DNA from: Coffea arabica
Taxonomy: Eukaryota; Streptophyta; Magnoliopsida; Gentianales; Rubiaceae
NCBI RefSeq assembly: GCF_036785885.1
Contig: NC_092317.1
Coordinates: 4,590,501-4,654,500 of the forward strand
DNA length: 64,000 nucleotides
Reading direction: 5' to 3'
A program made the translations under genes and the position numbers. Shown here in pieces: positions 59,508 through 64,000 of the stretch (position 1 is the stretch's first letter; the number at the start of each line of letters is the position of its first letter). Below the pieces are notes generated by a model. The model was not told where the DNA came from and ran no database searches. It saw only the letters and a program-made list of their open reading frames with translations.

Positions 59508-60548
59508 CAATGTTTTAAAAATCGGACCGTTAATTGAACCGGTGAAGTAAAAGGGTCGAGGTTCAACCGGTCGGACCGATTCAACCTCGGTTCAATGAAT
59601 TTTTTAAAAAATAATTTATATAAATATATATATGTAATGGACTAATTTAATATTTTATATGATGAAAAGTTTACTATTTTTTAATAACTTGGATTTTTAA
59701 AAATAATTTTTTAAAATTATAAGTTAAAACAAATAAATTTCATCTCAATTTCAATTATATCTAAATTCAACCCCAAAATATCACAATATTTTGAAATTAT
59801 ACAAAATTCATGTCTCTGAGAATTTAGATATTATGAATTTTAATTTTAATTTACGTTTTGGGATTTAGAGATTGCAATTTAAAAAAGAAAATTTGGAATT
59901 CGAAGGAAATCAAGAAAATCGAAAATAGAAATGTAAACTTGATAAGAAACAAAAAATAAGATAAAAGTGAGTGGTTGTGGCATTAAATAATTTGGGTTAA
60001 AAAAAATTCTTTTTTAACTTTTTTCAATTTAATGGACAAAAACAAAATTAAAAGATGGAAGAAAACATCAATAAATTAAAAATAAAGAGGTTTGATTAAA
60101 AAGGGAGTGACAAAAGAAAAGATGATAGAGAGAGAGAGAGAGAGAGAGAGTTGAAAATTAAAAAGAAAGAGCCATGAGGGGATGAGATTTTGTAAGAAAA
60201 ATGAAAAAAAGAAATATGAGTATTTGCTTTATATAAATAAGTTATCAAAAAAAACTAATAAGATGTGATGGTCCAACGGTTAATACATTGGTCTTTTATT
60301 ACAAAGGTCTTGGGTTCGAATCTTGATTGCTACATTTTGCAAAACTTTAAAAAAAAAAAAAAAAAAGAAGGAAAGCTGAAAACCGGAAAACCGCCTGTTC
60401 GATCCGGTTCGGCGATTTTCACGGTTCAATCGGTCTTTGACCGGTTTTCTAGCAAAGTCAACAATGTCATTGAACCGGACCGGTGCCATGGCCGGTTCGC
60501 GGTTCAACCGGTCGAACCGGCCGGTCCGGTCCGATTTTCAAAACATTG
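59508..60548. mobile_element. Non-autonomous hAT-type transposon, 1041 bp
   Basis: Perfect 8-bp target duplication CGGCTACT at 59500-59507 and 60549-60556 encloses ends CAATGTTTTAAAAATCGGAC and GTCCGATTTTCAAAACATTG, which are inverted repeats. An 8-bp duplication with CA.TG ends fits the hAT superfamily. Subterminal regions on both sides are rich in GGTTCAACCGGT-like repeats (left 59520-59600; right 60395-60530). The core is AT-rich with no transposase frame and hosts a nested tRNA-like insertion. Confidence 0.88.
60262..60366 (+). mobile_element. tRNA-like / SINE insertion nested in the hAT element
   Basis: An A box TGGTCCAACGG at 60269-60279 and a B box GGTTCGAATCT at 60313-60323 are spaced 33 bp apart, as in a tRNA gene. 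An A-run of about 19 bases follows at 60348-60366. The anticodon arm folds poorly (5 pairs, 6-base loop), so it is not a working tRNA. The box spacing plus the A tail suggest a short tRNA-derived retroposon inserted after the hAT element moved in. Confidence 0.55.
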
Positions 60549-60556
60549 CGGCTACT

Positions 60557-61846
60557 TCTACTGGTTAATTTAATAATTTTTTAGCTCGCCAAATTACCTG
60601 TCCAAATTTTTTATATGGGCATTTGACCGACTGCTTTCTCTTTTTCCTTTTTCTTTTTCCCGTTTTACCGTTTCTCATGATTTTGTAAAATTGTGATTAC
60701 TAATTCTTTTACTATTCATGTTGAATGATTTATTTGGTCCTCCCTTCTTTTGCTATCCGAAATTTTCTCATGATGGCTATTTTAATATAAATAGAATGGG
60801 TGTTCGTAAAAGTCATTAACTCAATCAGAAGATAGCATAAATATGTTTTTAAATTTATAATAGAGTTGGCAAGTTAAAATGTTTCTAAAAACATTTGTTA
60901 AAATGTTTTTAATAGAGGTCCAAAAACATTTGTTAATAGTTTTTTAAAAAATTGAAACTAAATATAAAAATTGGTTAAAATGTGGGAATGGTGTGGAGAG
61001 GGGTGAAAAATTATTAAAAAAATCGTTATTATATCAGTTTCCATAATTTGAAGTATGTTAGCTAATATAGTATGATTTTCTATCTAATATTAAAATTTTA
61101 AATTATGTGAAAGTAGGCCTCTCACTTGAAAATTAAAGTCATATCATTTCAATAATTACATATTCGATTCGAGCTATAGATGAAAAAGATTATTATATAT
61201 AACACAAAATTCTTACACCGAATTCTTCCAGTCAAGCCTATCGATTTGTCACTATTCCTCGAGAAGTAGAAATATTTACAATTCCCATATAAAAGTTTGA
61301 ATTATCGGAAATTACTAATCTGAATATGTAACAGTAAGATTTAAATTTTAGCCTTATTTGTTTGAGTCCAAGTCTGAGCCTTGCAAATTAGTATAGCCAT
61401 CGTCAACGAAACACAAACGTTGACTTTCACTATTCAGTCAGTAATTTCTCCTTTCAAGTTTCCATCAAAGTATACCATAAAGAGTAAGGACGAAACCACG
61501 TCCACGGGGCCTACCTATCTATAACAGGCTATAGCCGGTCCACGGACAGGGAACTATCAGACAAATCGCTGACTCAAAAGCTTAATCATAAAGATTGAAC
61601 GGCTTAGATTTGATCTGGAATCATTGAATTATCGGGATCATTTCATTTTTCACATTCAAATCACAATCTCGACTTCATTTTGTTTCCCTCATTTTTCATT
61701 TCCTCCCTTCTCCACCATAGACAGCAAACAACAAAAACCATTCCCTCAGCAGCCAAAAGAGCCAAAAAAACAAAGGATCCCAGATTAATTCTCTCATCTT
61801 CTCACCCAAAGGGAATATTTTTTCCTAGATTCTGTTGATTTAAAGA
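60557..61846 (+). promoter_or_regulatory. Proximal promoter and leader of the JAZ3-like gene
   Basis: About 1.3 kb of AT-rich DNA up to the ATG. The last 200 bp (61640-61846) are C/T/A-rich with TTTGTTTCCCTCATTTTTC and look like leader. I see no CACGTG in this interval; CACGTCCACG at 61497 is only a partial match. Confidence 0.4.
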
Positions 61847-64000
61847 ATGGAGAGAGATTTCATGGGCTTGAAGACTGCGACGGTGAAGACAGAAGTTCCT
61901 GAGGAAACCACAGATTCAGGTAGTCTATGTGAGCTTTTTATACTTCTCTTTTATCTCCTTTATCATATGAATTTGCAGTTTTTTAGCTGACAGCTTGGTT
62001 TGGACAAAGGAACCTAAGAAGCCTTATTGAAAAAAAAAAGGTTCTTTTGTCTAAATTTGTTGTAAAGAAACCAACTTTAAGCAAGTCGAGGGGACATTTA
62101 AATCAAGAAACCAAAATAATACATGGGTTTTCAAGATTTCCTTTGATTCTTGACTGTATTTTTAGTTACAGATTTCTCAGTTGTCAAAGGGTTTGGCTAC
62201 GGGAATATGTTTTCACTGTTGACTGTTATTCTAAGCTGTTACTAACACTCCTGTTTTATTGAGGTTCAATAAATTGCAACCTGAAGACATATGGTGGGGT
62301 GGTTCACGTTTATTAAGAAAATTCAAATGGAGAATAAAGAATGAATTTTTATTTGTTGTAGTTACCAGTGTAGTTGTGGAAAGGTGGAGATTTCTGGTTG
62401 TTTTCTTTAGTCTTCATCTTTTCCACTTGGTTTACTTTAGCACAGTTTCCTTTGGAATATTTTATTTCCTTTCTTGTTTCTTGTGTTAGTTAAATTGTAC
62501 ATTAGCTAACATGCACCTCATGAGACCTTTGATTAATGTTGTATGTTATTATATTGCAAGAAGTTGTGCCTTCCAAGTAAGTCGTCTACATATATATTAA
62601 ACAATCGTGCTTCTGTTCTCCTACCGAAAAAGATGTTTATTTTTTTAATAATGACGCCTTTAATAAAATAATCAGATTGTAAACCCCGAAACGTTTAATT
62701 GCAATATCTTAAGTTGTTTTGACCAGAAGGGTTTCCATATTCTTTACTTAATAGTTAATATGCCTTGATGGGTATAACAATTGTTTATTATAATGCGCAT
62801 GAGATGCCTAGCTATTCATATTTTATATGTTGATGAACATGTTCATCTCCCCTTTACAGCTGCACTCATCGAGCACTTTGAGTTCTTTATTTGAACACTT
62901 GAAGAATACAAATATAAAAGTGGTAATGAAAGATTATATAGGTTACTTTGAGTCATAGTTGAGGAGGCTTGGCTTCTCTTCTGTTTGTTTCTCTGAACTT
63001 TTACTTCACCAAATATACTGCTTAGTAGTTGCTTATTAGGTAATTTTACACCTAATAATCCGTATGAAGATTCTTTATTTTTACTTTTAAGTAATAGGTA
63101 TATTACTTAGCATTTCTAACGAAGACTAAGTTGGTAATGATTTTTCTTGTGTTTCAAATCTGCAGCTCCATTGAGAGGTTCAACGATGCAGTGGTCATTC
63201 TCGAACAAGGCTTCTGCCAACCCTCAGTTTTTCTCTTTCGAAGGTGCAGGTGCAGGTGCAAAAGATGATAAGCCTAAAACTGGCTTTGAGGCTCTGGCAA
63301 CAACTGGATTAGTGACAATAACCACTACAGAGGCTGTTGACTCCAGTCAGAAACCTTATTCATCCGTTGTGCAGGTTATCTTTGTTTTCTTTTGCCAAAT
63401 CTTCTTTTGAACTTTCAAAAAATTGTATAGTCCAAATAGGCACCCCTTGTAGTCTTCATAAGTACAAATCCATTTAAGTTCAAAGCTTTGATAATACAGA
63501 TACATTTAAGTTCGAAGCTTTGTGTTAAACACATGATACTTGAATATCTGCTTTTCTCAAATGCCTATTCTGCTTTTTGATTGATTTTTCAGAAAAATAT
63601 GATGGTTCTTGATAAGCAAGGGGGAACCCACTATACTGTGACCACCTATCCTTCAAAACCTTTTGATGCACTTTCAGTTCATCGTCCTCATGAAGCTAGA
63701 GGAATCCCACTTACCACGCAAACAAAACAAACGGTTTCAGTAACTATGCCCGCCCCTGTTCATCAGTCCTTTACTTCTCCTGCTGGACAGAATCTGATTA
63801 GATCTACAACCCCTCAACCTCTTCCAGCACCAAGTTCGATTCCAGTTGTTAATTCTGTGAGTCCGCTAGTGGGCACCACCGAGTTACGGTATATTAACTG
63901 ACATTTAGCATTTCTGAGGTAGTAATTGCATCTTACGAATGTTGACGGAAACGTAAAGTCTGATCTGCTTTGTTCTGCAGGAGCACTTCTAAGACCTCAG
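61847..64000 (+). CDS. JAZ3: JAZ3/JAZ4-type jasmonate ZIM-domain repressor, 3' part outside window
   Basis: Exons 61847-61919, 63166-63374, 63593-63888 and 63981 to beyond the window join in frame. The N-terminus MERDFMGLK is the signature of the JAZ3/JAZ4 (TIFY6) clade. Exon 2 has MQWSFSNKASANPQFFSF and KPYSSVVQ; exon 3 ends SPLVGTTELR, the phrase that directly precedes the TIFY domain in this group. The window ends at RSTSKTS, just before TIFY and Jas motifs. JAZ proteins repress MYC2-type factors in the nucleus, recruit TOPLESS through NINJA at the TIFY domain, and are destroyed through COI1 on jasmonate perception. Intron 1 is 1.25 kb. Gene order (RLK902, IREH1, JAZ3) supports the assignment; JAZ3 against JAZ4 cannot be decided on this part alone. 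Confidence 0.92.

Overview
The window is nuclear DNA of a dicot plant, probably an asterid, although the species cannot be fixed from sequence alone. The evidence is AT-rich sequence, genes split by GT-AG introns that resolve exactly in frame, land-plant-only families (JAZ/TIFY, IREH1, RLK902-type LRR kinase, EDR2_C) and many small DNA transposons and SINEs between genes. I assembled splice models by hand. All multi-exon models keep frame across every junction.

Layout: (1) 2-2045 (+), 3' part or nearly all of a CDCA7-like CXXC zinc-finger gene. (2) 3007-7513 (+), an 11-exon plastid-type DnaJ/Hsp40 protein with a C-terminal membrane segment. (3) 10122-11270 (+), a short EDR2_C (DUF1336) protein with a repeated acidic/Ser tail. 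(4) 14560-15375 (-), single-exon rhomboid protease RBL13. (5) 16.4-25.6 kb, a gene-poor stretch with a decayed intron-containing copy of the DnaJ gene, MITEs, and unexplained open frames. (6) 26140-28896 (+), RLK902/RKL1-type LRR receptor pseudokinase. (7) 32641-43972 (-), 17-exon AGC kinase IREH1. (8) 44.4-61.8 kb, a 17-kb intergenic region dense in mobile DNA: a foldback element with about 420-bp arms, a hAT element with a perfect 8-bp target duplication and a nested tRNA-like insert, SINEs, MITEs, LINE RNase H relics, a 295-bp direct duplication and one candidate micro-gene. (9) 61847-64000 (+), the 5' part of a JAZ3/JAZ4-type repressor, running off the end before the TIFY domain.

Gene order is informative. 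DnaJ, RLK902, IREH1 and JAZ3 occur in the same order in Arabidopsis as At3g17830-40-50-60, and the last three recur as At1g48480-490-500 (from memory). The window therefore holds an old conserved block into which the EDR2_C and rhomboid genes are interposed. These genes do not form an operon or one pathway; some act in defence or hormone signalling (RLK902, IREH1, JAZ3), others in chaperoning, proteolysis and chromatin.

I found no convincing new biological system, CRISPR array or intact autonomous transposon. The best leads are the altered C-terminal exon of IREH1, the unprocessed DnaJ pseudogene, the stop codon made at a splice junction in the EDR2_C gene, the large foldback element, and the candidate two-exon membrane micropeptide next to a 295-bp duplication.
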